A stretch of 17,439 nt of DNA, taken from the NCBI GenBank assembly GCA_045580305.1, contig JAZNNQ010000063.1, positions 1-17,439 on the forward strand, read 5' to 3'. This document shows positions 7,283 through 13,066 of this stretch, piece by piece. Made by a program: the position numbers and the translations under genes. The stretch's first letter is position 1. The number at the start of each line of letters is the position of its first letter. This DNA comes from RGIG7332 sp045580305 (GTDB lineage Bacteria; Bacillota; Clostridia; Oscillospirales; JAAYXM01). The notes under the pieces were generated by a model. It saw nothing but the letters and a program-made list of their open reading frames with translations, was not told where the DNA came from and did not search any database.

Positions 7283-8635
7283 ATGGGTAAATATTTCGGA
7301 ACAGACGGTATAAGAGGCGTTGCCAATACCGAACTCAGCGTTAATTTGGCTTTTAAAGCCGGTCAGGCGGCAGCTGTCGTATTGTGTAAGAATTTAGGTC
7401 GCCGTGCCAAGTTCTACATCGGCAAGGACACCCGTATTTCATCGGATATGTTGGAATGTGCACTGGCGGCGGGTATTTCATCAATGGGCGCGGATGTGGG
7501 ACTGCTCGGCTATATGCCCACTCCTGCGGTTGCATACCTTACGGTAGAAGAGGGTGCTGATGCAGGTATTGTTATCTCGGCCTCCCACAACCCGATGGAA
7601 TATAACGGAATCAAGATTTTCAATAGCTCCGGCTATAAGCTGGCAGACGAGCTTGAGGCGGAAATCGAGGCGCTTATTGATAACGAGGCATTTGTGCCCA
7701 CTCTCACCGGTGCAGATGTGGGCAGAGTGGAGCACTTGGATGATCTTGCGGATAAATATGTTGACTATCTTACCACCACTATCGAGGGTGATCTTACCGG
7801 TCTTAAGATACTTGTAGACTGCGCAAATGGTGCGTCATATAAGACCGCGGAAAGACTTTTTGAGAAGGTGTCCGACAACACGGTTATGGTATTTAATGAG
7901 CCGGACGGTACAAATATCAACCGCAACTGCGGCTCTACCAAGCTTAACACCCTTCGCGAGCTGGTTCTGGCGGATAAATTTGATGTGGGTGTTGCCTTTG
8001 ACGGGGATGCTGACAGATGTCTTATCGTTGACGAGCGTGGCGAGGTCATTGACGGCGACCGCATTATGGCGATCTGCGCCAAGGAAATGAAGGCGAAGGG
8101 CGAACTGCCCCATGACACTTTTGTGGCAACGGTTTTAAGCAATATGGGTCTTGATAAATACGCCGAGACTCAGGGTATAAAGGTTGCAAAAAGTGCAGTA
8201 GGTGACCGTAATGTGCTCGAGCTTATGAAGCGTGAAGGCTATAACCTCGGCGGTGAACAGTCGGGCCATGTCATTTTTCTTAATCATTCCACCACCGGTG
8301 ACGGTGAGCTTTGCGCTTTGCAGTTTTTAAGCATTCTTAAAGCAAGCGGTAAAAAAGCCTCCGAGCTTGTTGAGGATATTGAGCAATATCCGCAGGTTAT
8401 GATAAATGTCAAGGTGGAAAACCACCTTAAGGATACCGTCTTAAATCACGAGGCGGTGCGCTGTGCCATTGACCAGGCCGAGGCTGAACTTGATGGTGCA
8501 GGTCGTGTTTTACTTCGTCCCAGCGGTACCGAGCCGCTGGTGCGTGTAATGGTGGAGGGCAGGGACTCGTCCCTTGTAAATACCATCTGCGGGCAAATTG
8601 CAAATATCATCGAAAAAGTACTCTCGACCCTTTAA
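7283..8635 (+). CDS. glmM: Phosphoglucosamine mutase GlmM
   Basis: A 450-residue enzyme that converts glucosamine-6-phosphate to glucosamine-1-phosphate, feeding UDP-GlcNAc and peptidoglycan synthesis in the cytoplasm. The N-terminal KYFGTDGIRG is diagnostic for GlmM. The catalytic phosphoserine is Ser101 in SASHNP (99-104), the Mg2+-binding loop is DGDADR (240-245), and the C-terminal phosphate-binding loop is RPSGTEP (412-418). Length matches the family. AAGGA at 7271-7275 is 7 nt before the ATG. It follows ruvB after a 77-bp gap containing a two-hairpin repeat. I see no clear intrinsic terminator after its stop; the next gene has its own promoter. Confidence 0.97.
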   Translation: MGKYFGTDGIRGVANTELSVNLAFKAGQAAAVVLCKNLGRRAKFYIGKDTRISSDMLECALAAGISSMGADVGLLGYMPTPAVAYLTVEEGADAGIVISASHNPMEYNGIKIFNSSGYKLADELEAEIEALIDNEAFVPTLTGADVGRVEHLDDLADKYVDYLTTTIEGDLTGLKILVDCANGASYKTAERLFEKVSDNTVMVFNEPDGTNINRNCGSTKLNTLRELVLADKFDVGVAFDGDADRCLIVDERGEVIDGDRIMAICAKEMKAKGELPHDTFVATVLSNMGLDKYAETQGIKVAKSAVGDRNVLELMKREGYNLGGEQSGHVIFLNHSTTGDGELCALQFLSILKASGKKASELVEDIEQYPQVMINVKVENHLKDTVLNHEAVRCAIDQAEAELDGAGRVLLRPSGTEPLVRVMVEGRDSSLVNTICGQIANIIEKVLSTL

Positions 8636-8692
8636 TTTGTAGGGTTTTAACAAATTTTGACAGAAAAAGTGCACGATTTTTTTAAAAAATAC

Positions 8693-8722
8693 TTGACATA
8701 AGGGGTGAGTGCGATATATAAT
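8693..8722 (+). promoter_or_regulatory. Perfect-consensus promoter of the sigma-factor gene
   Basis: TTGACA at 8693-8698 and TATAAT at 8717-8722 are both exact consensus, with an 18-bp spacer. Transcription should start near 8729. The promoter overlaps the first codons of the longest reading frame (GTG 8705), so that start would lie upstream of the transcript. A second TTGACA at 8657-8662 is followed 18 bp later by a poor -10 (TTTAAA, 8681-8686) and might give a longer transcript. Confidence 0.8.
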
Positions 8723-8740
8723 GAGGATACCACAACAGAG

Positions 8741-9325
8741 GTGGATTTTTTATCACTTGATGACGAGAAGCTGGTTGCCCTTGCAAAAAACGGGGATGAA
8801 CCGGCTAATGATGCGTTGATTGCACGGTATACGCCCTTTGTGCGGCATCTTGCGCGCCCCTACTTTTTGGCAGGCGGTGATGCGGAGGATCTTGTGCAGG
8901 AGGGGCTTATCGGCTTCCTTAAAGCGGTGCGTAGTTTTGACCCTCATTGCGATGTGCAGTTTAAGCCTTATGCCGCCGTATGTATCAAGTCGAAACTGCA
9001 CAGTGCGCTTAAGCGCGCGCTGTCTAAAAAGCAAAAACCACTGAATGAGTATATTTCCCTTGAAGCCCCTTTCTTTGACGAATTTGTTGCTACCTCGGGT
9101 GACCCGGTTGAGAATATTATTGTTGCTGAGTCTTTAGAGGAATTGTCGCAGACCTTGGACGGAATTTTATCCGACCTTGAGGCGAAAATTTTACATCTTT
9201 ATTTAGAAGGTCGGTCTTATCAGGAAATTTCAAGCATTACGGGTAAGAGTCAGAAAGCCGTTGACAACGCTATCCAGCGTATCCGTAAGAAGCTTGTGAC
9301 AAACCAAGGCAAACACAGAGTGTAA
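8741..9325 (+). CDS. sigH: RNA polymerase sigma factor, SigH-like (sigma-70 family)
   Basis: About 194 residues from GTG 8741; a 206-residue form from GTG 8705 is possible. Region 2 is clear: PYFLAGGDAEDLVQEGLIGFLKAVRSFD, including the core-binding and -10-recognition helices. Region 4 is the C-terminal helix-turn-helix (LSDLEAKILHLYLEGRSYQEIS then KSQKAVDNAIQRIRKKL). The pattern, including PLNEYISLEAP between the two regions, closely follows Bacillus SigH, the stationary-phase and early sporulation sigma factor. I prefer 8741 because a consensus promoter (8693-8722) covers the upstream start. The resulting N-terminus (DFLSLDDEKLVALAKNGD) begins where the family's conserved part begins. Neither start has a well-spaced Shine-Dalgarno, so translation may be weak or near-leaderless. 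Its true regulon here cannot be told. Confidence 0.88.
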   Translation: MDFLSLDDEKLVALAKNGDEPANDALIARYTPFVRHLARPYFLAGGDAEDLVQEGLIGFLKAVRSFDPHCDVQFKPYAAVCIKSKLHSALKRALSKKQKPLNEYISLEAPFFDEFVATSGDPVENIIVAESLEELSQTLDGILSDLEAKILHLYLEGRSYQEISSITGKSQKAVDNAIQRIRKKLVTNQGKHRV

Positions 9326-9390
9326 TGCTCTGTTTAGCAAATATTAAATAAGCCCGTTTACGGGTAAAAAGTCAAAGAGAGGTTCTTAAC

Positions 9391-9669
9391 ATGTACGAAG
9401 ACAAGACATTAGTATGCAAAGAGTGTGGCGCAGAGTTCGTTTTCACCGCTGGTGAGCAGGAATTCTACGCTGAGCGTGGCTTCCAGAACGAGCCGCAGCG
9501 TTGTAAGGCTTGCCGCGATGCTCGCAAGAATGCAGCTCGCGCTCCCCGTGAGTTCTTTACCGCTACTTGCGCTGCTTGCGGTGGCGAGGCTAAGGTTCCC
9601 TTTGAGCCGAAGAGCGATCGTCCTGTTTACTGCAGCGACTGCTTCGCAAAGATGCGCGAGAATGGCTAA
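9391..9669 (+). CDS. Small protein with two zinc-ribbon sites (CxxC-x17-CxxC)
   Basis: A 92-residue protein with eight cysteines in four CxxC knuckles. Cys9/Cys12 with Cys38/Cys41 form an N-terminal zinc-ribbon-like site. Cys60/Cys63 with Cys81/Cys84 form a CxxC-x17-CxxC site with exactly 17 residues between knuckles. Similar 'probable zinc-ribbon' proteins are frequent in Clostridia, but their function is unknown; nucleic-acid binding is a guess. GAGAGG at 9377-9382 is 8 nt before the ATG. Codon choice is heavily biased to GCT, CGC/CGT and AAG, suggesting high expression. It lies 65 bp after the sigma-factor gene and ends in a strong terminator. I see no convincing promoter of its own, so it may be co-transcribed with the sigma gene. 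Confidence 0.85.
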   Translation: MYEDKTLVCKECGAEFVFTAGEQEFYAERGFQNEPQRCKACRDARKNAARAPREFFTATCAACGGEAKVPFEPKSDRPVYCSDCFAKMRENG

Positions 9670-9687
9670 TTAGCACTATTGCAGATT

Positions 9688-9719
9688 AAAGACCGAGGGG
9701 TTCCCCTCGGTCTTTTTTT
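9688..9719 (+). terminator. Strong intrinsic terminator after the zinc-ribbon gene
   Basis: GACCGAGGGG (9691-9700) pairs perfectly with CCCCTCGGTC (9703-9712), extended by AAA/TTT to 13 bp. It is followed by a T7 run (9713-9719). Confidence 0.93.
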
Positions 9720-9776
9720 GCTTTGATGATTTAATTATACAAACATTTTTTTCTGTACAAACAAGTCGATTTTTTA

Positions 9777-9805
9777 TTGCAAAGGGTGTTTTTCTGTGCT
9801 AAAAT
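9777..9805 (+). promoter_or_regulatory. Promoter of degV
   Basis: The -35 is TTGCAA (9777-9782), with a 17-bp spacer and an extended -10 TGcTAAAAT (TAAAAT at 9800-9805). It lies between the upstream terminator and the degV start, with transcription expected near 9812. Confidence 0.65.
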
Positions 9806-9835
9806 ATGGGCATAATTTGAAAGGGAGTTATAATT

Positions 9836-10699
9836 ATGTCATATATTATCGTTACGGAGTCTACAACCGATTTGTCTCCCGAAATGATAAAAGAGCTTGA
9901 CCTTGTGGTCCTGCCCTTACAGTATCATATCGGCGAGAAAACCTTCGATGATTGCCCGGGCGGCGGTATTACTCAGGTGGAGTTTTATAATAAACTGAGA
10001 TGCGGCGAAACCGCCAAAACCTCACAGATTACACCCGGTGCCTTTGAGGAGGAATTTGAGAAACATCTCGCAGCCGGCAAGGATATCCTTTATATAGGAT
10101 TTTCAAGCGGTCTGTCCGGCACCTTCAACAGTGCAATTATCGCAAAAAATGCACTCAGTGATAAATACCCCGAGCGCAAACTTCTCTGTGTTGACACTCT
10201 TGCCGCATCAATGGGTGAGGGTCTTTATGCCTGGTATGCATCCAAAATGCGTGCTGAGGGCAAGGGCATAGATGAGGTTTGCAACTGGCTTGAGGAGAAC
10301 AAGTTAAAGCTTTGTCACTGGTTTACCGTTGACGATTTAAACCACTTAAAGCGCGGCGGCAGAATTTCACCCACCGTTGCTTTCGTGGGCACACTGCTTG
10401 GCATCAAGCCGGTGCTCCATGTGGATGACGAGGGTCACCTTATAAATGTGTCCAAGGTAAGGGGCAGAAAGGCATCTTTGGATGCCCTGGTTGCAAAGAT
10501 GAAGGAGACCGCAATAAACTTAACCGAGCAGGTTGTATTCATCAGCCACGGCGACTGCCTTGAGGATGCTCAGTATATTGAGGCTGAGGCGCGAAAACTT
10601 GGCGTTGTTGATGTTAAAATCGGCATGATCGGCCCGGTTATCGGCTCTCACTCCGGCCCCGGCACAATAGCTCTGTTCTTTATAGGAACCGAAAGATAA
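9836..10699 (+). CDS. degV: DegV family (FakB-like) fatty-acid-binding protein
   Basis: A 287-residue DegV-family protein. Members bind a long-chain fatty acid between two domains, and FakB members present it to the FakA kinase for phospholipid synthesis. Family signatures are present: TESTTDL near the N-terminus (7-13), the head-group loop GFSSGLSGTFNSA (88-100), DDLNHLKRGGRISP in the middle, GIKPVLHVDDEGHL, and GPVIGSHSGPGTIALFF at the C-terminus. Length is typical. AAGGGAG at 9821-9827 is 8 nt before the ATG. It is a single gene with its own promoter and terminator. No fakA/DAK-kinase gene is in the window, so its partner is elsewhere if it is a true FakB. Confidence 0.93.
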   Translation: MSYIIVTESTTDLSPEMIKELDLVVLPLQYHIGEKTFDDCPGGGITQVEFYNKLRCGETAKTSQITPGAFEEEFEKHLAAGKDILYIGFSSGLSGTFNSAIIAKNALSDKYPERKLLCVDTLAASMGEGLYAWYASKMRAEGKGIDEVCNWLEENKLKLCHWFTVDDLNHLKRGGRISPTVAFVGTLLGIKPVLHVDDEGHLINVSKVRGRKASLDALVAKMKETAINLTEQVVFISHGDCLEDAQYIEAEARKLGVVDVKIGMIGPVIGSHSGPGTIALFFIGTER

Positions 10700-10705
10700 A
10701 AAATT

Positions 10706-10739
10706 AAATCCCAAGCGTTTAACGCTTGGGATTTTTTTA
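10706..10739. terminator. Bidirectional terminator between convergent genes
   Basis: A perfect 14-bp stem (10706-10719 and 10721-10734) is formed around AAATCCCAAGCG. It is followed by T-rich sequence on the plus strand (T7 at 10732-10738) and by a T-rich stretch on the minus strand. It serves degV and the convergent gene ending at 10737. Confidence 0.9.
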
Positions 10740-11246
10740 TTTGTCATATGCTTCGTAGAAAAGGTCTCGTTCTACCTCGCGGAGGGAAGCGCGAGTGTCG
10801 TGCAGGGTGTCTAAATAGTCAGCCGCGTGATAGTTGCCCGACAACACAAGGTCGTGATAGGTCAGGTACACACTGTGGCAATCATACACCGCTGCCACAA
10901 GTGAACGGTCACCCGGGTCGGGAATGGTGCGAAGGGTGGCGTAAAGGCGGTTGAGTTTTCCGGTCAGGTCATCGTCGGTGTCCAGCAGGTCGTCTCTGGT
11001 ACTTAAGGTGTTAAAGCCGCCCTTTGTTTCTATCTGGGACGCCAGCATATTCAGGTTATAGATCGAGGCGTGGAGCACACGGTAATAATTTTGGGCGGTA
11101 AGCTGATAGCGGTATAGGTCGCGATATTCGTCCACCTTGTTATCCCTGGCGCGCTGAATTGGCAGTACGAGGCAAAGGATGAGAGCAATAAAGAAAAGAA
11201 GGGCGCAAATTTTAAGTAAAAATGACCTTAACTTTTCCGTAATCAT
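10737..11246 (-). CDS. Unknown one-TM protein with extracytoplasmic helical domain
   Basis: A 169-residue protein I do not recognise. A short cytoplasmic N-terminus (MITEKLRSFLLK) leads into one hydrophobic segment (about 10-31), with no lipobox cysteine or evident signal-peptidase site, so it is probably membrane-anchored. The remaining ~138 residues are polar, charged and rich in Tyr, Asp and Leu. They look helical, with a central NMLASQIETKGGF stretch and a Glu/Asp/Arg-rich end (RASLREVERDLFYEAYDK). The layout resembles sensor-type or four-helix extracytoplasmic domains, but no signalling domain is attached. The start is chosen at 11246: AGAGAGG (11252-11258) is 5 nt upstream. The longer frame to 11558 runs through repeat DNA with no protein-like character. 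Confidence 0.65.
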   Translation of the reverse strand: MITEKLRSFLLKICALLFFIALILCLVLPIQRARDNKVDEYRDLYRYQLTAQNYYRVLHASIYNLNMLASQIETKGGFNTLSTRDDLLDTDDDLTGKLNRLYATLRTIPDPGDRSLVAAVYDCHSVYLTYHDLVLSGNYHAADYLDTLHDTRASLREVERDLFYEAYDK

Positions 11247-11268
11247 CACCGCCTCTCTGTTTTTTATT

Positions 11269-11297
11269 ACATTACTCCAAAAAGTGAAATTAGTCAA
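11269..11297 (-). promoter_or_regulatory. Possible promoter of the unknown membrane-protein gene
   Basis: On the minus strand, a -35 TTGACT (11297-11292) is followed after 17 bp by TAATGT (11274-11269), a poor -10. The position, 23 bp upstream of the chosen ATG, fits. Confidence 0.4.
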
Positions 11298-11371
11298 GTG
11301 GTAGAGCCGATGAGGGGAGAGCATACCAAACCTGCTATTGCATATCGTAACTGGTTTAATTGTCTTCGACG

Positions 11372-11397
11372 GCCTACTTTTGATCGCAAAAGTAGGC
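11372..11397. repeat. Hairpin with perfect 11-bp stem
   Basis: GCCTACTTTTG (11372-11382) and CAAAAGTAGGC (11387-11397) flank a 4-nt ATCG loop. No T-run follows, so it is not a standard terminator. It lies just before the first of the two ~120-bp direct repeats and may be their left boundary. Confidence 0.65.
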
Positions 11398-11404
11398 AAA
11401 ACGC

Positions 11405-11526
11405 AGGGGGAGCGATACGAGCGCTGCCGGTGGCAGAAGAAGCGAGTTGAGCGAGTGGCAGCGGTCGAAATTTTGTGAGGCTTTACGCCGAGCAAAAAAT
11501 TCGGGCACCGCAACAGAGTCGCCTCT
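11405..11526. repeat. Structured ~120-bp direct repeat, copy A
   Basis: First of two related units 154-155 bp apart. It contains the hairpin CTGCC (11424-11428) / GGCAG (11432-11436), then a larger stem closed by GCGGT (11461-11465) / ACCGC (11507-11511). That stem has an inner GGC/GCC hairpin (11479-11489) with loop TTTAC. It ends in the partial palindrome AGAGTCGCCTCT. Segment 11462-11491 matches copy B at 29 of 30 positions. Confidence 0.65.
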
Positions 11527-11559
11527 ATTTGTTCCCCCTGCCACCCCCTAAACGGCACG

Positions 11560-11682
11560 GGGAAAGCGAGGGGAGCGCCGCCGGTGGCGGATGAAGCGAC
11601 CTAAGCGCGTAGCCGCGGTCGAAATTTTGCGAGGCTTTACGCCGAACAGAAAATTTCGGGCACCGCAATAGAGGTACCTCTT
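11560..11682. repeat. Structured ~120-bp direct repeat, copy B
   Basis: Second unit. The first hairpin is CCGCC (11578-11582) / GGCGG (11586-11590): relative to copy A, a T-A pair has become a C-G pair, so pairing is kept. The larger stem has GCGGT (11615-11619) / ACCGC (11662-11666) and a perfect CGAAATTTT (11620-11628) / AAAATTTCG (11650-11658) helix. It ends in the palindrome AGAGGTACCTCT. Confidence 0.65.
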
Positions 11683-11850
11683 ATCCCGCCCCCGTGTGTT
11701 ACACGCCCCCTCGTATTTTTGTGCGCTGCTCTAACCACGGGTAGCCAACCAAAGGCCGTGCCTTTTGAAGGATGGCGTGGAGAGTGGTGGGTACAAAGTT
11801 TGTGCTTTATCGCGAAAATCCCGAGAAGAAGCAGTTTGATTTAAAGTAGT

Positions 11851-11902
11851 ACCCCTCATCCGAGCGGCAGAGCCGCCCACCTTCTCCCCAAAGGGGCGAA
11901 GG
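11851..11902. repeat. Two-hairpin intergenic repeat upstream of nadD
   Basis: GCGGC (11864-11868) pairs with GCCGC (11872-11876), and CCTTCTCCCC (11880-11889) pairs with GGGGCGAAGG (11893-11902) with one mismatch and an AAA loop. The following GGCTAAA matches the end of the glmM-upstream element. The nadD ribosome-binding site (AAAGGAG, 11906-11912) begins 4 bp later. Confidence 0.6.
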
Positions 11903-11922
11903 CTAAAAGGAGAAGATTTATT

Positions 11923-12519
11923 TTGAAAATAGGAATACTTGGGGGGAGTTTTTCACCGCCCCATAAAGGGCATCTCCACGCGGCGGTAGCGGCGCGTGAG
12001 GCGTTGCAACTTGATAAACTAATCCTCATCCCCGCGGGTGATCCGCCTCACAAGAGTTTGCCCGAAGGTACGCCAAATGCCGAGCATCGCCTTAATATGG
12101 CAAGATGCGCGGCGGAGAGTTGTGGTGCTGAGGTGTCCGACATTGAAATAAGGCGCAAGGGTAAAAGCTACACAGCGCTAACCTTAAGCGAACTTAAGGA
12201 AAGACACCTTAAAGATAAGCTTTATTTCATTATGGGTACCGATATGCTCCTCACCCTTGATACCTGGTATAAGCCTGAGGTTATTTTTGAGTGCGCTGCC
12301 ATTGTGGCGGTGGCGAGAAATGAGGGCGACATTGCAAAAATCGAGGAGAAGGCGAAAATTCTTGCGCCCATGGGGGCGGAGGTTGAGATTATCCGGGTCG
12401 AGGCATTTCCTGCATCATCTACAGAGATCCGTGAGAACATAATGGAAAAGCGTCACCTTTTACCCGACAGTGTTTTTGAGTATATTTTAAGGGAGAATTT
12501 ATATGGTATCCGCGGATAA
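11923..12519 (+). CDS. nadD: Nicotinate-nucleotide adenylyltransferase NadD
   Basis: A 198-residue enzyme that transfers AMP from ATP to nicotinate mononucleotide, making deamido-NAD in NAD synthesis. The nucleotidyltransferase signature GGSFSPPHKGH (7-17) holds the HxGH motif (14-17). GTDMLLTLDTWY lies in the middle, and the second signature SSTEIR (165-170) near the C-terminus. The start is TTG 11923, giving MKIGILGG; AAAGGAG at 11906-11912 lies 10 nt upstream, just past a two-hairpin repeat. YqeK overlaps its end by 17 bp, a nadD-yqeK pairing common in Firmicutes. The obgE/yhbY genes often found upstream in Firmicutes are absent; repeats occupy that place. Confidence 0.96.
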   Translation: MKIGILGGSFSPPHKGHLHAAVAAREALQLDKLILIPAGDPPHKSLPEGTPNAEHRLNMARCAAESCGAEVSDIEIRRKGKSYTALTLSELKERHLKDKLYFIMGTDMLLTLDTWYKPEVIFECAAIVAVARNEGDIAKIEEKAKILAPMGAEVEIIRVEAFPASSTEIRENIMEKRHLLPDSVFEYILRENLYGIRG

Positions 12520-13066
12520 AATAATAACCGAGCTTAAAGCAAGGCTTTCGGAAAAACGCCTCAGACATACCCTTAATGTGGCGGAATGTGCAAAGCATCT
12601 TGCGAAAAAATACGGCGCGGACGAAGAAAAAGCGTATCTTGCGGGACTTTTGCACGATATAACCAAGGAAGAAAGTCTTGAAAACCAGTTGAAAACAGCA
12701 GAAAAATATGGTATTATATTAGATGAACTTTTTTTGGCCTCACCTCAGCTTATTCACCCGATAACCGGCGCTCTTGTGGCAAGAAGTCTCGGTGCGGATG
12801 AGGAGATCGTAAAGGCAGTGCACGAGCACACTCTGGGAAGTACCAATATGTCAACCCTTTCAAAATGCGTATGGCTTGCGGATCTTATTGAGCCGAGCCG
12901 CGATTTTACAGGGGTAGACAAGCTGAGAGAGCTGGCTGAATGTAACTTAAACGCCGCCATTATTGCGGCGATGAACAGAACGGTTAAATATCTTGAAAAA
13001 ACGGGGGAGACCATTCATCCGGGGCTTATTAAGGCACGGATGGCACTGGAGGCAGAAAAAGAATGA
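12503..13066 (+). CDS. yqeK: HD-domain Ap4A hydrolase YqeK
   Basis: A 187-residue HD-superfamily phosphohydrolase. YqeK proteins are symmetrical Ap4A hydrolases that split the alarmone-like dinucleotide into two ADP. Metal-binding residues of the HD fold are visible: His22 in RHTLNVA, His51-Asp52 in LLHDITKE, His84 in IHPITG, His106/His108 in VHEHTLG, and Asp126 in WLADLIEPSRDF. AAGGGAG at 12489-12495 is 7 nt before the ATG, inside the end of nadD. Its stop shares bases with the ATG of the next gene (ATGA at 13063-13066), so nadD, yqeK and the LCP gene are translationally coupled. Confidence 0.94.
   Translation: MVSADKIITELKARLSEKRLRHTLNVAECAKHLAKKYGADEEKAYLAGLLHDITKEESLENQLKTAEKYGIILDELFLASPQLIHPITGALVARSLGADEEIVKAVHEHTLGSTNMSTLSKCVWLADLIEPSRDFTGVDKLRELAECNLNAAIIAAMNRTVKYLEKTGETIHPGLIKARMALEAEKE

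Larger units (their letters stand above)
11247..11922. other. Gene-free, repeat-rich intergenic region
   Basis: These 676 bp hold no convincing gene. From left to right there is a possible minus-strand promoter, a hairpin at 11372-11397, two copies of a ~120-bp structured unit (from about 11405 and 11560), and a GC-rich stretch. A short frame (11772-11849) and a two-hairpin element touching the nadD ribosome-binding site follow. The region is richer in G+C than its neighbours and is probably an accumulation of dispersed intergenic repeats. Confidence 0.7.

Noticed and set aside
9315..9333. Hairpin ACAGAG/CTCTGT at the end of the sigma-factor gene as a terminator
   Set aside because: It has only 6 bp, a 7-nt loop and no T-run, and the next gene lacks its own promoter, so read-through is more likely.
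11247..11558. N-terminal extension (about 104 residues) of the minus-strand frame ending at 10737
   Set aside because: It crosses the hairpin and part of repeat copy A, its residue make-up is not protein-like, and a good ribosome-binding site with ATG at 11246 starts a typical membrane anchor.
11405..11682. CRISPR-like array
   Set aside because: There are only two long, imperfect copies with internal structure and no uniform short repeats or spacers, and no cas genes are nearby.
11772..11849. 25-codon plus-strand frame beginning MAWRVVGTKF
   Set aside because: It is preceded two codons earlier by an in-frame stop, has no spaced Shine-Dalgarno, and lies between intergenic repeats, so it is probably part of the repeat tract rather than a gene. 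It could also be a remnant of a lost gene.
11309..11860. GATGAGGGG (11309-11317) and CCCCTCATC (11852-11860) as terminal inverted repeats of an insertion element
   Set aside because: Nine bp in a 550-bp GC-rich repeat tract can arise by chance. There is no transposase and no target-site duplication that I can see.
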